This document shows positions 44,700 to 56,629 of a stretch of 64,000 bases of DNA, piece after piece (position 1 is the first letter of the stretch; the number at the start of each line of letters is the position of its first letter). A program made the position numbers and the translations under genes. The notes under the pieces are model-generated. The model saw only the letters and a program-made list of their open reading frames with translations. It had not been told where the DNA came from and did no database searches. Where the stretch lies: assembly GCF_040183065.1 (NCBI RefSeq), contig NC_091117.1:105621501-105685500 (forward strand), in the 5' to 3' direction. This stretch comes from Periplaneta americana. Taxonomy: Eukaryota; Arthropoda; Insecta; Blattodea; Blattidae.

Positions 44700-47600
44700 T
44701 TTAAATACTTTCATAGGCCTACTCGTGCAAAGTAAACAGTGCGATATTATGTTGCATGGCATATTACTTTTTATATAATATAGGGTCATTTATAGAAAAA
44801 TCAACTCGTTTAGAGTACCGATGAGTGAATTTTGAAGAAAATCTCTCAGATATCACAATTTGGCTTTTTTAACATTATAAAATATTACATATCTCCCTAT
44901 ATTAAAAGAGTAGCACCACTGGTACAGTACCGCCATTTTTAAAGTCAATACGGCAATTTTAAAAGAAACATGGTGCTTTAAATTCCAACTGTGACACGCT
45001 CAGTTTTGCAATGTACTGAGCAATTCGCACTTTCATTAACTTCTGTGTCAATACACCGCGCTACTTTGATTATTATTATTAGACGTTCCCATAGGTTCAG
45101 TGGTGAACCAGGAGGATTTTAATATGAGTAATGTACTGAAATCTATCATTGTTGTTTTCTCACACTTTAAATTTTCGTTCTCATAAAGTATTCCTTGCAA
45201 AACAGATTTTGTGACAGACAGTTCAAACTTGGTATTTAAGTTCACAGATATGTAGTGAATAAAAATAGCTCTGGGTTTTAAAATAAAAACAATATAAATA
45301 TATATTTTTTTTTAGTTTCTTAATTTTTTTTTATTTTAAAGAAAAATAAATTATAGCCTACAATATTAAAAAAATTCTAGATGTTTATCTAATGAATCTA
45401 CATGGAAAACCAGGGCTATTTAAAGAAGAATATGTGTGGTGAACCTATTCACAAATTGAGATCGAAAAAAAGAAAGTTGTTACGGAAGGGAATTTTTGAG
45501 TTTCTCGCTCTCCTCAAAAATGTAAACTTGTCCATAGCTTATGGACCGTGAGAGCTACAAGGACATATTTTTGTGAGTTCCTTAGTTATATTAGTATATG
45601 CGTATGGTACAAATTTGAAAAATCTAACTTTTACAGTATAAAATTTCGTAATTTCACTCATGGGTAACCTTAAGGAAATATGTTAATTTTGGCACCAATT
45701 TATGCACATTTTATTCTAATTTTTCCCCCAAATATGTATGAATATGTTTTAATACATTTCACACATCTTGTGGCAATATGATCATTTTCTATCACTGTAT
45801 TTAAGAAAATACAAATTGATACCGGAGTGTCGATTTCTCCCAAAATGGGGGAGATTTCGATATAGTATGACAAACATAGGAACCACTTTAAATCCCAATA
45901 CTTACAACACAAATTTTGATCCTGAAATATACCTAAATATTTTGTAATACTCTTACTCACGTTGGTCACATGTGAATTTTCCATCGGTGCCATTTTCCAC
46001 ACATGCCTCGTGAAACCATTTTTGACATTCTTCAACACACTGAAACCGAAGATCGGTAGCATTTCATAAAAAGATGTCAAATGTATGTTGCAGTAAATGG
46101 AGAACATTTCGAGCAACGAATGTGAGCTTGGTAAGTACTGTGACTTTTAAGCATTGTAACAGTAGGACTATAGGCCTAAAAGTGCATCTTATGTCTGAAG
46201 TAGGGTTCAGACAGACTATTGTCTCTTCAATACTTATTGGTATAACTTCTACATTTGGTTTTTGTGAAATGGTAGGACGAATAATTGCTTTTGTTTCAGA
46301 CCTGAATACAGATAAACTTATTTCCTATCTACTTGTTTTGCCTATTCCGCCTCAGAGACGAGTGCGTGTTCCTCGCAAAACCAACACATTGATAGCCAGG
46401 CCGGCTTCGGACGAATAGTCGAGCGTCCCCAACTAACCTCACTGTAGCTCCGTCCCCATACACGCAGGGCATTAAAATAAATGACTTCCATCTGTGGGAA
46501 AGCCTAACTTCTTTAGGCTGTTTAGTCTCCTTCAGCTGTTTCCTATAGTTTTCAGACGTTATTTCGTCTGAGGCTTGCAGTTTTCTTACTCTTTTACCAC
46601 CAGTGTTTGCAGCGGAATTGAAGACAGTTCTTCAAAGAGGGATCAGTAGGTGAGGAATTAGGAAAGCCTAAATGTCCTTGTGCAGATGCTGTCTGTGGTG
46701 TTCTTGGGTTAGTGATAATGTCTTCTTCAACGCGAATTTTACATTAATTTTCGGCTAGAGCCAGATAGCACTAAAAATGTTTTCCTGCAGTACATCAGGA
46801 TGTCAATTTTCTTACGTGTTTAATTGTTAATCCATGAATGCCTTGAGAATCAAGGCGAAGGATATGCCGAACTAATTTATCTTCCATGTTTGTATCGAGA
46901 GTTGTGACTTTTCCTATTTGTCCGATATGAAAGAAAATTAAAATATAAAGTTTAATTAAGATTGGTTGAATGGAAGGTGAGTAGTTTCATACATGCAGGC
47001 AGACACACAGAGAGAAAAACAGATAGACTGAGAAAGTGCCACTAAAAAGCTCTCGAAGGATTGCGAACTCTCCTAAGCCGAAAAAAAAAATTGATAGAGA
47101 CAGCCCCCCAGTTTATCTAAAAAGGACCAAAAGCGAAATCAGCCAGAACTCGACACATGCCGATCACAACACATCCGAAATAAAGATAATTGTTAGAGGG
47201 TAATCACTTTCGCGCCTTTAATAACCTGTAGAATGCATTACAATAATATGTAATCTACTAATATCACGCACATCCAGTCAAAGTACAAAACTATAGCTGG
47301 CATATTATATTTAATGATCGAAAATAAAAGTGTAACTGACATTTATTGTGTTTGTTGCCTTCTGTGAATGTAAAACAGAAGTTGAAGTCATGAGATTCAC
47401 TTACACAGACATTACATACACAGTCAACACAGATCTCATATAGTCGGAACTTTTTTCACTAGGAATGGCTATTTTTCTAAAAAGTGTCGAGATACCCCAA
47501 ACTGACCCCAATCTGAGATTATTTGAAATTATTTCAATATGTTCACCCCATTTAAAGTGATAACCATGATCTCAAAATGAACGTGAGCATCTGAGGCATT

Positions 47601-47786
47601 CTTTGCCATTATTTACTGTTGGAAAGTAAGATGACGTAACTTAAGTGAAATAGCCATAATAAAACAGAAGACAAGCAACATAGTCATCGTCTCAAAATTA
47701 AGATTCAGCCATATTCTTTGTGATTTTGTCTCCCCTCTCCTCACCGGCACACTAAATAACGGGAGCGAAGAAAGGCTCATGAGAGC
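44700..47786. other. unrecognised DNA
   Basis: Three kilobases without a supportable gene. Open frames at 45700-46116 (minus) and 46074-46418 (plus) overlap on opposite strands and carry no family motif. No terminal repeats or SINE boxes were found. This is the longest stretch I cannot explain; a host exon too short or diverged for me to see is possible. Confidence 0.45.
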
Positions 47787-47793
47787 AATAATA

Positions 47794-47864
<71 letters not shown>
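47787..47864. repeat. (AAT)n microsatellite, left half
   Basis: About 25 units, ending exactly at the hAT-like element that starts at 47865. The array resumes at 49099. Confidence 0.95.
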
Positions 47865-49096
47865 TAGTGTTGTGTGATTTAATAGATTAATCCAATCGAT
47901 TACTCGATCAATTTCTGTTATAAGATTAATCGATCAAAATATTTAATCGAATAATCGAGTCGATTAAAATTAATCGGTTGCAGTTGTATTAATTATTATT
48001 TTGTTAATACAGACTCATACTAAAAATTCCGACAATATTCCTCTCTCGAAAATTGCTTACTTAAAAGCACAAGAATAGTCTACTGTTATTTTCTAACTGC
48101 AAAGCAGGTAGTGTAGGGAAAATCTTTGCACAAACACTTCAGAAAGAGATGGAGATATAAGGATAGTGACAGAGTCTATCTCTATTGAAAGTTGAAACAC
48201 AATGTGAAATCTTTATTAAGTTTTATGGTTTTCCAAGAAAACTTCCACCTTCCTTCTGCTCTTTCAGGTTGCAATGTCTAATGTAGCGTAAACCTTGTGT
48301 ATTAAATAAACAAATTTGAAATTTGAAATTAATTGGTTGTCAGCTCATCTTCCTAGAATATGAAATACATACTTTCCTGGGATTCGTACTCCTCATCCCT
48401 TATAAAATAGTCATGTCTACATTGTGTGCAAGTGAGAGCATATTTTCTTCTCTTTCTAAAATCTGGTAATTCGATTACAGTAGCGGCCAGTCTTCTGTTT
48501 CGACCGCTGTAATTTTGCAGTTGCAGTTTCTGTACTGATTTTGTATATGAAGGTTGAGTGTTTAGTTTGATAAAGAAAAAAATCAGTTTTCTGTGGTTTG
48601 TGTCCATTGTGTCATATGAAAATTTGAGAGGTAAACTCGGTGAAACGTTTGGATTTAAATTGAACGATCTTGGAGAAGTGTTTGACAGAAAAAAATATTT
48701 TTCGTGTTTAGTGGTGCAGCAAACATTGTTACTAAATGTAGAGCGGCACTTAAATTCGGAGCATGTGAATGCACTCACATGCTTAAAATCATGAATGAAA
48801 CAGTATTAATTAGGTGAGTCTTCATACTTTTTGTTATTTATGTTTGTCTAAAAAATTCCCGGAGAAATTGACACAATAAATTATAAGCCTCATAATAAAT
48901 ATATTAGTGAATAATTAAAACAGTTGTTTAATACTTATGCTTATCACCGAACACAAGTTAAATTTAATAATAATTGTGTATTACAGTATATTAAAATATT
49001 TTTTTTTTCAAATCGATCAAAACTGGATTAATCTATTGATTAATCGATTAAATTCAAATAGTTAAGCGATTAAATATTTTTATGGACCAACAGCAC

Positions 49097-49098
<2 letters not shown>
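47865..49098. mobile_element. hAT-like element inside an AAT microsatellite
   Basis: Left end TAGTGTTGTGTGATT and complement of right end TAGTGCTGTTGGTCC. Both ends are followed by palindromic GATTAATCGATTAAT-rich sequence. The flanking 8 bp are ATAATAAT on both sides, as expected for a hAT 8-bp duplication in this array. The interior has overlapping open frames at 48353-48794 without a recognised transposase motif, so it is likely non-autonomous. Confidence 0.7.
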
Positions 49099-49153
<55 letters not shown>

Positions 49154-49173
49154 TAATAATAATAATAATAATA
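49099..49173. repeat. (AAT)n microsatellite, right half
   Basis: Continuation of the array interrupted at 47864, with one CAA variant near 49150. Confidence 0.95.
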
Positions 49174-49185
49174 TAATTCAATAGT

Positions 49186-49591
49186 CAAAAGTAATGTTAC
49201 ATATGGTGCTGAAAAATGGACATTTAATAGAACGTTAGCATCAAAACTCATGACAATGGAAATGGACTTTTTAAGAAGATGAGCGAGACATTCGAAATTA
49301 TAAAAAATTATAAATATAAGTTATACGAGATGAAACGAACATTCAACATTCTGTTTTGGATTATGTGAGATTAAGCAGTTGATCTGTTAAGGCATGTGAG
49401 AAGAATGCCAGCAGGAAGGTTACCTAAAATGGTGCTGGAATGGTGTCAGCCTGGGAGAAGATGGAAAGGGAGAACTCGAAATTCATAGTTAAGAGATCAG
49501 AACAGGGATGAGAGAGTGCAGACTGAGTGACATCGATTGGATGGACAGAGAAGCGTGGAGAACAAGGCACAGGAAGATGTGTAAACATTAG
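49186..49591 (+). pseudogene. LINE C-terminal fragment
   Basis: Plus-strand translation gives VTYGAEKWTFNRTLASKLMT with EMDFLRR, then in other frames the GRxRxxW-type linker and RECRLSDIDWMDREAWRTRH. The YGAExW, DFLRR and final WxDRxxWR pattern is typical of the region after the RT domain in RTE/Jockey-type LINEs. The RT core is absent. Strongly decayed. Confidence 0.6.
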
Positions 49592-50001
49592 AAATCTGTA
49601 TATAAATAGATAAATAATAATAATGATAATGATAATAATAATATCAATAACTTAGTAACAGATTATTTTAAAGCTTCACATAGGTTGCATAATAATTTAA
49701 ATATCAGTACAAACTAACAAATAATACACAACAATGCCTCATATAAAGTGAAAATGTACATACAATTTGTCAAAATAACCGAGATACACCGATTTTCCCA
49801 TTAAATATTTCAAAGCGTGTTTATCTTTATAAAGGTGATATAAAAGTTATAACCAAATTAATAATGCGTTTGCGTATACAAAAACACTCCCTAAAATAAT
49901 ATACACTTATGAAAAAAAATATTTGAGTAACAATATTTTCACCGTTACAATTACACATATATAAAAACTAAATATAAACATTTACATAGAGATTATAAAT
50001 T
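49592..50001. other. AT-rich DNA
   Basis: Holds a mixed (AATG/AAT)n run at about 49610-49645. Otherwise nothing recognised. Confidence 0.45.
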
Positions 50002-50211
50002 TTACAGGAGAAAAAGTTCGACCAAAGGGCTGGACTCTGGAATAGTACCCAAAACGCTCATTGCATTTCCGCGTTGAATAGCAATACTTAAGCGTTGACG
50101 CAAATAAGTAATGCAACGGCGATCACTAGTAATGGAGATCAAAATTTTGCCGATTTGAGATACCAAAACTTTAGCGTCATGACTCCAAGGACCAAAGGTC
50201 TCCACAGCAAA
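50002..50211 (-). pseudogene. LINE-type RT C-terminal fragment
   Basis: Minus-strand frame METFGPWSHDAKVLVSQIGK, then SDRRCITYLRQRLSIAIQRG and NAMSVLGTIPESSP to a stop at 50002. The VETFGPWS... and YLRQRLSIAIQRGN pattern is, from memory, the extreme C-terminus of a class of retrotransposon reverse transcriptases in invertebrates. It is cut off on its upstream side by the (TTA)n array at 50215. Only about 70 codons survive. Confidence 0.55.
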
Positions 50212-50214
50212 TGG

Positions 50215-50215
50215 G

Positions 50216-50280
<65 letters not shown>
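50215..50280. repeat. (TTA)n microsatellite
   Basis: About 22 units, abutting the LINE fragment on the left and the hAT-like element on the right. Confidence 0.95.
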
Positions 50281-50751
50281 ACTGTAATATCTACGCTGTA
50301 GAGTTGGGTCGATTCGTAAACGAATCGTTCATACAAACGACTAATAATAAAGAATCGTAAGAATCGATTCGTGGTATGAACGAATCATCGTTCAAAAGAT
50401 CAAAGAATCTGAAAGAGTCGGTATGGTACCGTAACCAAAAAAACGATTATATTTATTTGCTTGAGATAGTAACCTGTCAGCGATTATTTCCGAACTGTGC
50501 CGAATGTTCCCGAGCGAGCAGAGGGAAAGAATGCACTACGTTATTTTAGCACGGCCCGATTAAATATCTGATGATTGAGATGCCACACTAATACATGGCT
50601 GATAATACGCACAGATTTCTAATCCTTCCCAACCAAATACTGTAGATGTAATGAAAGAGTGAAACCAAAATGCTGGATTTGTTGTTAAGTACGAAAAATA
50701 ATGAGTACGTTCATAAAATTTGCATAGTTACTCGCAAATAAGAGCTGTAAA

Positions 50752-51684
50752 TAGGGTTGACAACTTTTTTTTTTTTTTAGAAAATACGGGAGACTCATCG
50801 ATCTGCAATATTTAACATAGAAAAAATAAATTATTCAATTCAGTTAGATTTAAATTACGAGTATTTTGAGACATTTTGCCTCATGTAATAGTTTCAAACA
50901 AATTGTACATATTCCCTGTAGTTGAAGTCGACTGTGATTAGCAATTCTGACTTCATTAGATGTTTCGTGCTCCTGTTTCGAATATCTGCTCACTTACTGT
51001 TCATAAAGAAAACACACTCTGCATAAGCTTTGCTCCCTGGTATGTTTACAACACAATTCGCTAGTTTTTTTTTCCTGAATTTCTAATTGTAACATTGTTT
51101 GATCGTAAACTGTGAGCCCTACAACTATTTCTGGCAAGTATTACCTTCTACAGTGATTATATATTTCAGTGTATCTGTAAAAAAAAAGGTATCCCCGTCA
51201 CATGCCATGAAGGCACTTGGGGGGCATGGAGGTAGAGCCCCATGCTTTCCATGACCTCGGCACTAGAATGAGGTGGTGTGGTCGGCACCACGCTCTGACC
51301 GCCTTTCACCCCCGGGAAAGACCCGGTACTCAATTTTATAGGAGGCTGAGTGAACCTCGGGGCCGTTCTGGAAGTTTGGCAACGAGAAAAAATCCTGTCA
51401 CCACCTGGGATCGAACCCCGGACCTTCCAGTCCATAGCCAGCTGCTCTACCAACTGAGCTACCCGGCCTCCTCAGTGTATCTGTGGAACAACTAAATCCA
51501 TAATATAATTCACCTTCAATTATGGGCAAATTAAATGTTTCAAATAGATTTTTTTGCATTAAGTTATCCAAAAATAAGGGAAGAAAATGCTCGAAGAAAA
51601 AAAAAATACGGGAGTCGAGAGACTGTTAAAAGTTAGGGTTATATACGGGAGATCCCGGGAAATATGGGAAGGTTGACAACCCTA
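50752..51684. mobile_element. nested hAT-like mini-element
   Basis: Ends TAGGGTTGACAAC (left) and TAGGGTTGTCAAC (complement of right). Flanking octamers GCTGTAAA (50744-50751) and GCTGTATT (51685-51692) agree at 6 of 8 positions, consistent with a decayed hAT duplication. ATACGGGAG words occur near both ends. A SINE at 51179-51471 is inserted within. Confidence 0.8.
51179..51471 (-). mobile_element. tRNA-derived SINE (family S4), minus copy
   Basis: The most complete S4 copy. Minus-strand head GGTAGCTCAGTTGGTAGAGC, B box GGGGTTCGATCCC, and an extended body ending GGGGATACC followed by a T-run. An exact 13-bp duplication TCAGTGTATCTGT lies at 51166-51178 and 51472-51484. Confidence 0.92.
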
Positions 51685-52045
51685 GCTGTATTGCAAAAAA
51701 ATGTGCTTGAGAATAAGGTTGAATTTATATATTATAATTAAAGAATATTGGATAATTTTGTAGATTAATAGAGATCATGATAACTGGTTCCCGCCAATCA
51801 GAAAACCATCCAATGTCTCAACTCTCATGCCATCTTTAAGAGAAATATAGAACGTTTCGATTCTACCCTTGATATGGAAAAGAAAGAGTCATTTGAGTCG
51901 TTTATTCACGATTCAAAAGAATACTTGAAATCACAGACTGGGAAGAGTTGTGAAGGAATAGTGAACGAATCGTTAGAATCGATTCGTAATGTATGATTGA
52001 GTCGTTGGAATCGACTCCTGAAAAAGAATATGTTGCCCAACTCTA

Positions 52046-53490
52046 TTGCTCAATAAGTAGTTGCAAGAGTTCGATTTCAGTCGATAGATGATGTTATTTA
52101 TCTGATCTTAATGAAAATGAACATCTGTTCCTCGCCTTTGGATACTGTGAAAGTTTTGTCACACTTAATGAGGTGTCATGCTTGTGCCTCATGTAACACA
52201 TTTTGCTGCCTGATGAAATATGGGCACGGATAGGGACAAGTTGTGCAATATTATTATCTACAGGTCAGTTTACTCCCGACCACGAGTGTTTGCTCATACG
52301 GAGGTAAATTACTTAATTTGTATTTCTGTTTTATGTAGGTCTATATAATAGTTGTTTTTAATTTATCTTTTTAATGTAAATAAATAAATAAATTGTTCTT
52401 GTGTAAAAATACTGAGTGGAAGTAAAATAACCCTGCAGAATTTCAGAGCGAATAGTTCATGTTGTATGCAACAAAAAAGTGTAATAGCCTATCATATTGG
52501 TGGAAAGTCTATAGGTTTCTCAGAAAAAAATGTTTTTACCGAAATGTTTAACAGCCTCTTATTCGGTAACTATTGCGAGTAGGATCGTGATTCTTGTCCA
52601 TATCGGTATAAAATCGAATAAAGAATCATTTTCCCCCTGGCGTATTTCAATAGCGTGGGCGGTTTTCGTGTAAATTTAATTTAAAACCCACTAATTTCAA
52701 GTCACTGACTGATGCGACCTGCTTGCAACATTGTAGTCAGAAACGGAGATGGGAGGTAGTTCACTAAGCCAAACAGACCTGATTTCGTTGACCTCTTACG
52801 TCTGTATTACGAGAAGAAAGAACAGTGTGTTAGGGGCGATGTAGCCAGACTGATAAACTTTCGACTCAAAGTCTCTACTTAACCGTGCATTTAATCACAA
52901 AACACAATATAGATTTTCTAAGCTTTTAAATATACCCTATCTAAGTGCAGGATTATTTCACTTCCACTCTGTGGATATCGTAGTTAGGCGAAGTCCAGAC
53001 CTGGACACGTGTTCACCCTAACGCGTGTTCTGTAATAAATCCACTGCTGATCATGTGCGGAGGGGATTGACCCCCGCGGATTATTTGTGGCGTGTAGTTT
53101 GGCCACTGATTACACGCCACAATAGCCTTCACCGGCTTACCTGGGACTCCTTCCCCACGCAACAAAGAGTGACAGTTACAGAGATTAGCTTCGTTTGTTC
53201 AGCGCGGTATCCATGCGTAGCGTTCCTTCCTTCAATGTTCCACGATGTCATTACTTCTGTTATATTTATCTTCGTATAAAGGGCGGGTAGTTCTGAATCC
53301 AACCGCTAAGCAATACAACCGGTTAGCATTACGGCTTCCGATTCCTGACAAAAAAAAAAATAAGCTCAGACTTGTCATTATGTCCATCGTCCTCATCATT
53401 ATCATCACAACCATAACCATCATTATCAACTAAACACGTTTCCAGTGTTGTGCATCTTCTCCAAGCAAAATCTTTTCCAATATTATCTTT
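52046..53490. other. unrecognised DNA
   Basis: The stretch 52960-53230 is GC-richer with a short palindrome TTGTGGCGTGTA...TACACGCCACAA near 53086-53122, but no gene motif. The end has loose TCATCATTATC-type repeats (53390-53425). Confidence 0.4.
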
Positions 53491-53494
53491 AATA

Positions 53495-54089
53495 CAGACG
53501 TGGACAAATTATTAACAAAATTGACGATTTTTATGATAATTCTGTTTACAAAATATGATTTTTCAATTTAGACTACAGTTGACAATTTTGCATATTTCTA
53601 TCATTACAATAGACAGAAATATGCAAAAATGTCAACTGTAGTTTAAATTGAAGAATTAAATTTTGTAAAAATATATAATAAAAATCTTCAATTTTGTTAA
53701 TAATTTGTAAATTAGCAAAAATGTCAACTACAGTCTAAATTGAAGAGTCAAATTTCGTAAAACTGTAAAATAAAAATCTTCAGTTTTGCTAATAAATTGG
53801 AAATATCCAAAATGTCAACTGTATTCCAAATTGAAGAAACGAATTTTGTAAAAATATATAATAAAAACCTTCAGTTTTGCTAATAATTTGTAAATATGCA
53901 AAAATATCAAATGTAGTCCAAATTGAAGAGTTAACTTTTCTAAAAATATACAATACAAATCTTCAATTTTGCTAATAATTTGGAAATATGCAAAAATGTC
54001 AACTGTAGTCTAAATTGAAGAATCATATTTTGTAAAAAAAATATATATAATAAAAATCTTCAATTTTGCTAATAATTTGTCCACGTCTG
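53495..54089. mobile_element. Tc1-type TIR element with tandemly amplified right arm
   Basis: Terminal inverted repeats CAGACGTGGACAAATTATTA extend inward for over 100 bp, so the whole left arm (53495 to about 53605) is the complement of the right-hand repeat unit. TA flanks lie at 53493-53494 and 54090-54091. Between the arms lie five direct copies of a roughly 91-bp unit, beginning near 53626, 53718, 53810, 53899 and 53991. Each has AAATGTCAACTGTAGT, AAATTGAAGA and CTTCAATTTTGCTAATAATT. The last unit forms the right terminus. No coding sequence. Confidence 0.9.
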
Positions 54090-54091
54090 TA

Positions 54092-54680
54092 TTTTAATAT
54101 CTTTTCTTCATCAATATTGTGTAGGCCTATACATTTTCTTATGTTTGTGTACTTAGTTTTGTTAGTTCTTCTACATTTAACGTCAAAATTCTTTCTTTTT
54201 TACATTCTTATAACAAGTCATTATCACTATACCCTTTTCTTCTTCCTTTATTTCAGAAGCTTAAAGACCTTTGACATTAATACACAACCAGCAAAATCGA
54301 CAACAATAAACACAATGATTTTAGTCACTGGTAAAAACTATTTTCAAAATATAATACAAGTGCTAGACTTTTTGCTATATAAGAAACTAATAAGAAATCC
54401 TGAACCGTTCTGATTAAACCTACCATATTACTTCAGAGGACAGACTGAAGATTCAATATGGTTTAAAAAAATAATAATATGCATTCAGATTTGGCAAATA
54501 AAGTAAATTTTACTGCCATTCATATATAATAGATACCCCCTTTCCTTGCCACAAAATCCAATTGAAGTTGAGCCAATAAAATGTTCTTTATATTTGTAGG
54601 AAAAAGTGAAGAAAAATGAAAAAGACACACAGAATCTGAAACAGCTGGCAGTAGAAACTACACATAGAAACTACATTTAA
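54092..54680. other. unrecognised DNA
   Basis: Contains a 115-codon hydrophobic frame (54066-54413) without a motif, overlapping the end of the TIR element. It may include the upstream, unreadable part of the following LINE. Confidence 0.4.
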
Positions 54681-55290
54681 ATAAATTGCCTGCATGTCTT
54701 CACTGATGGCTCTTACTCAGATGTACTTGAGAAGTCCGGAGCAGGAGTATTCTGAGACATTTTCTCTTTTTATACATCGGTAGGAAGGAATAGAACCGAC
54801 TTCGATGGAGAGCAATTGAAGCTATCAGAAAAGCATTAAATCAGCTGCATGTAAACAAAGACAAATTAAAAAAATGTGCCATAATAATTGATTTAAAACC
54901 TGCAGTTCAGGCCATATCATGCTGTGATTTACCCAAAAGCCCTGAAATAGAAGAGTGTCAACAGTTATACCAATCTGTGCAATCTAGGAACAAAAGAATA
55001 GTTCTACAGGGAGTCCCTGGTTACTGCAGTCTAGTTGAAACAGGCACAGAAATGCAAGAGCTCTCAGAGATACATCGTACAACATAGTGAAAGCTAGAAT
55101 TTAAGAAAACCTGCAAAGATCTTCACATGAAATAACTCACTCAACAGTCACAAGACAAACAAATGAAATATGACATACCCACCATATCCAATCTAAGAAA
55201 TGGAACAGTTACTATCTTCCCGACTCATTCCAGGACATGACCTACTAGGAAAACATCTACTCACACGGTTCAGAAGTGACGAATAAAAAA
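54681..55290 (+). pseudogene. LINE RNase H domain and C-terminal start (broken)
   Basis: The translation opens with CLHVFTDGSYSDVLEKSGAG, the first RNase H strand with its catalytic Asp. DFDGE follows (Glu), then after a frameshift EAIRKALNQLHVNKDKLKKC, IIIDLKPAVQAI (third acidic residue, usual DSKAA) and LQGVPGYCSLVE (usual WVPGHxGxxGNE). Further on, another frame gives LLSSRLIPGHDLLGKHLLTR. One stop (TGA) replaces a Ser or Trp codon early on. RNase H after the RT is typical of I/Jockey-group LINEs. The RT itself is not present upstream. Decayed. Confidence 0.75.
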
Positions 55291-55929
55291 TTAATTTCTA
55301 CACGACGCGTAAAATACTCATAAAATGCGTAGCTTATATGATAAATGTAAAAAAAAATGTAATCAATTCAAAACTTGTTGAAATATATAAAATAAACAAA
55401 GTGTTGAATTGGTAGTCGAGTTAGCGTGCATTACTTGCGATAATTCATTCGAGCTCTTCATATTAAATCTTCATTTCCTCTTTTCTTTGAAACGATACGC
55501 CGATACCACATAGTGTTTCCACGTATCGCTAACTACTTGCTGCGCCGATACAGATCCAAGTGTTTAATAGTCATTAAAGACTGCCGACGCTGTTCATCAT
55601 GTCCATTTTGTCATTGTGTTTCCCACGTTTCCCACCGGCATCTTTTGTCTTTATATTATTTTCCGAACTCCTTATATCATTGTGGACTGTGTCATTGTGC
55701 GTAGTGTCAACTTCATTTATTTTCCTTTAGCTAGGCAATCCGCTGGCCAAAGAAGTAGTCCTTTTCCCATAGGCTAATATTAAAAGAGAAAACACAAAAT
55801 TCTCTGTGGACACTTCCCCAGAGGCGGAACCTTTGACTTTTACTACATATTTCTAGATTGTACGTGATCATATTCTGGTCTGATAGTCTAGACTTATAAT
55901 AACTTTTTTCTGTACGTTACATTTCACCA
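55291..55929. other. unrecognised DNA splitting the RNase H LINE
   Basis: Left part of a roughly 1.3-kb insertion between HLLTRFRS and the Cys-rich end at 56630. No terminal repeats were recognised. Confidence 0.4.
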
Positions 55930-56275
55930 TATCCGCCGAGTTAGCTCTATGGTACAGCGTCTTGCTCCAGACCACCCGGTCCGGATTCTATTCCTAGCAG
56001 AGTCAGAAGTTTTCATGTACAATGTATACCTCGGAACTAGGAGAAGTGGAAGTGCACAACTTCTAATCTCTAGATTGTGCACCAGTATGCCTGGGTTAAA
56101 TCCCAAATCTTTCCGCAGTCAATATGAAGAGAAATTATATGTCACTGTTGAAGATGTTAAGCCTGGCGGCCCCCTTGGTGCTATTCGATAGGAGTAGGCT
56201 ACGTGCCGGCACTGGGTTTCCCCTTCTCTCTTCCTCATCTTCATCACCATTCTCACCCATTCCCTACATAACATT
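55930..56275 (+). mobile_element. tRNA-derived SINE (family S11)
   Basis: Head CCGCCGAGTTAGCTCTATGG (A-box-like, 55933 on) with degenerate B box CCGGATTCTATTCC. The long body passes through GTATACCTCGGAACTAGGAG and CGTGCCGGCACTGGGTTTCC. It lies within the DNA that splits the RNase H LINE. No duplication found. The following 56276-56629 is AT-rich and unrecognised. Confidence 0.6.
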
Positions 56276-56629
56276 TAAATGAATACTTATACATACACTC
56301 ATCCTAGTACACGACATAATTCTCCACACATACACATCGTGCATAGTGTGGCTCGACGAAGTGGTGTGCAACTTTAAAATGGGTCACATTCCTGTCATCT
56401 GTTCGCAATATGAGGAACCCGAATCACGCAAGTGAAGTGGCTAGGTATTGGATATACATTTCACTACTCAAATTATTTTCATTTCTGTGATTTATATGAA
56501 ACTACTTAAAAAATACTTCCCAAATTGTATTAATATAGTTTTTTACTAATTTTCTTATACGAAAAAAAATATTACGCTGCATAGAAAATTTTGCGTAATT
56601 TACATAAAATATGTATAATCCAATTCACG

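Larger units (their letters stand above)
50299..52045. mobile_element. hAT-like element with GAATCGATTC-rich ends
   Basis: TAGAGTTGGG on the left and the same sequence on the complement of the right form the termini. Each subterminal region (50310-50420 and 51890-52030) is packed with ACGAATCGTT and GAATCGATTC words. An 8-bp target duplication is not evident. It contains a smaller hAT-like element at 50752-51684. No transposase is recognised. Confidence 0.65.

Noticed and set aside
45700..46418. Overlapping 138- and 114-codon frames on opposite strands
   Set aside because: No domain, start context or splice logic, and the overlap suggests chance openness in AT-rich DNA.
48353..48794. Transposase for the hAT-like element at 47.9 kb
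   Set aside because: Neither overlapping frame shows a BED finger or hAT dimerisation motif.
53025..53433. Small host exon or SINE in the GC-richer patch
   Set aside because: No A/B boxes in correct spacing, no motif-bearing frame, and no splice signals I could defend.
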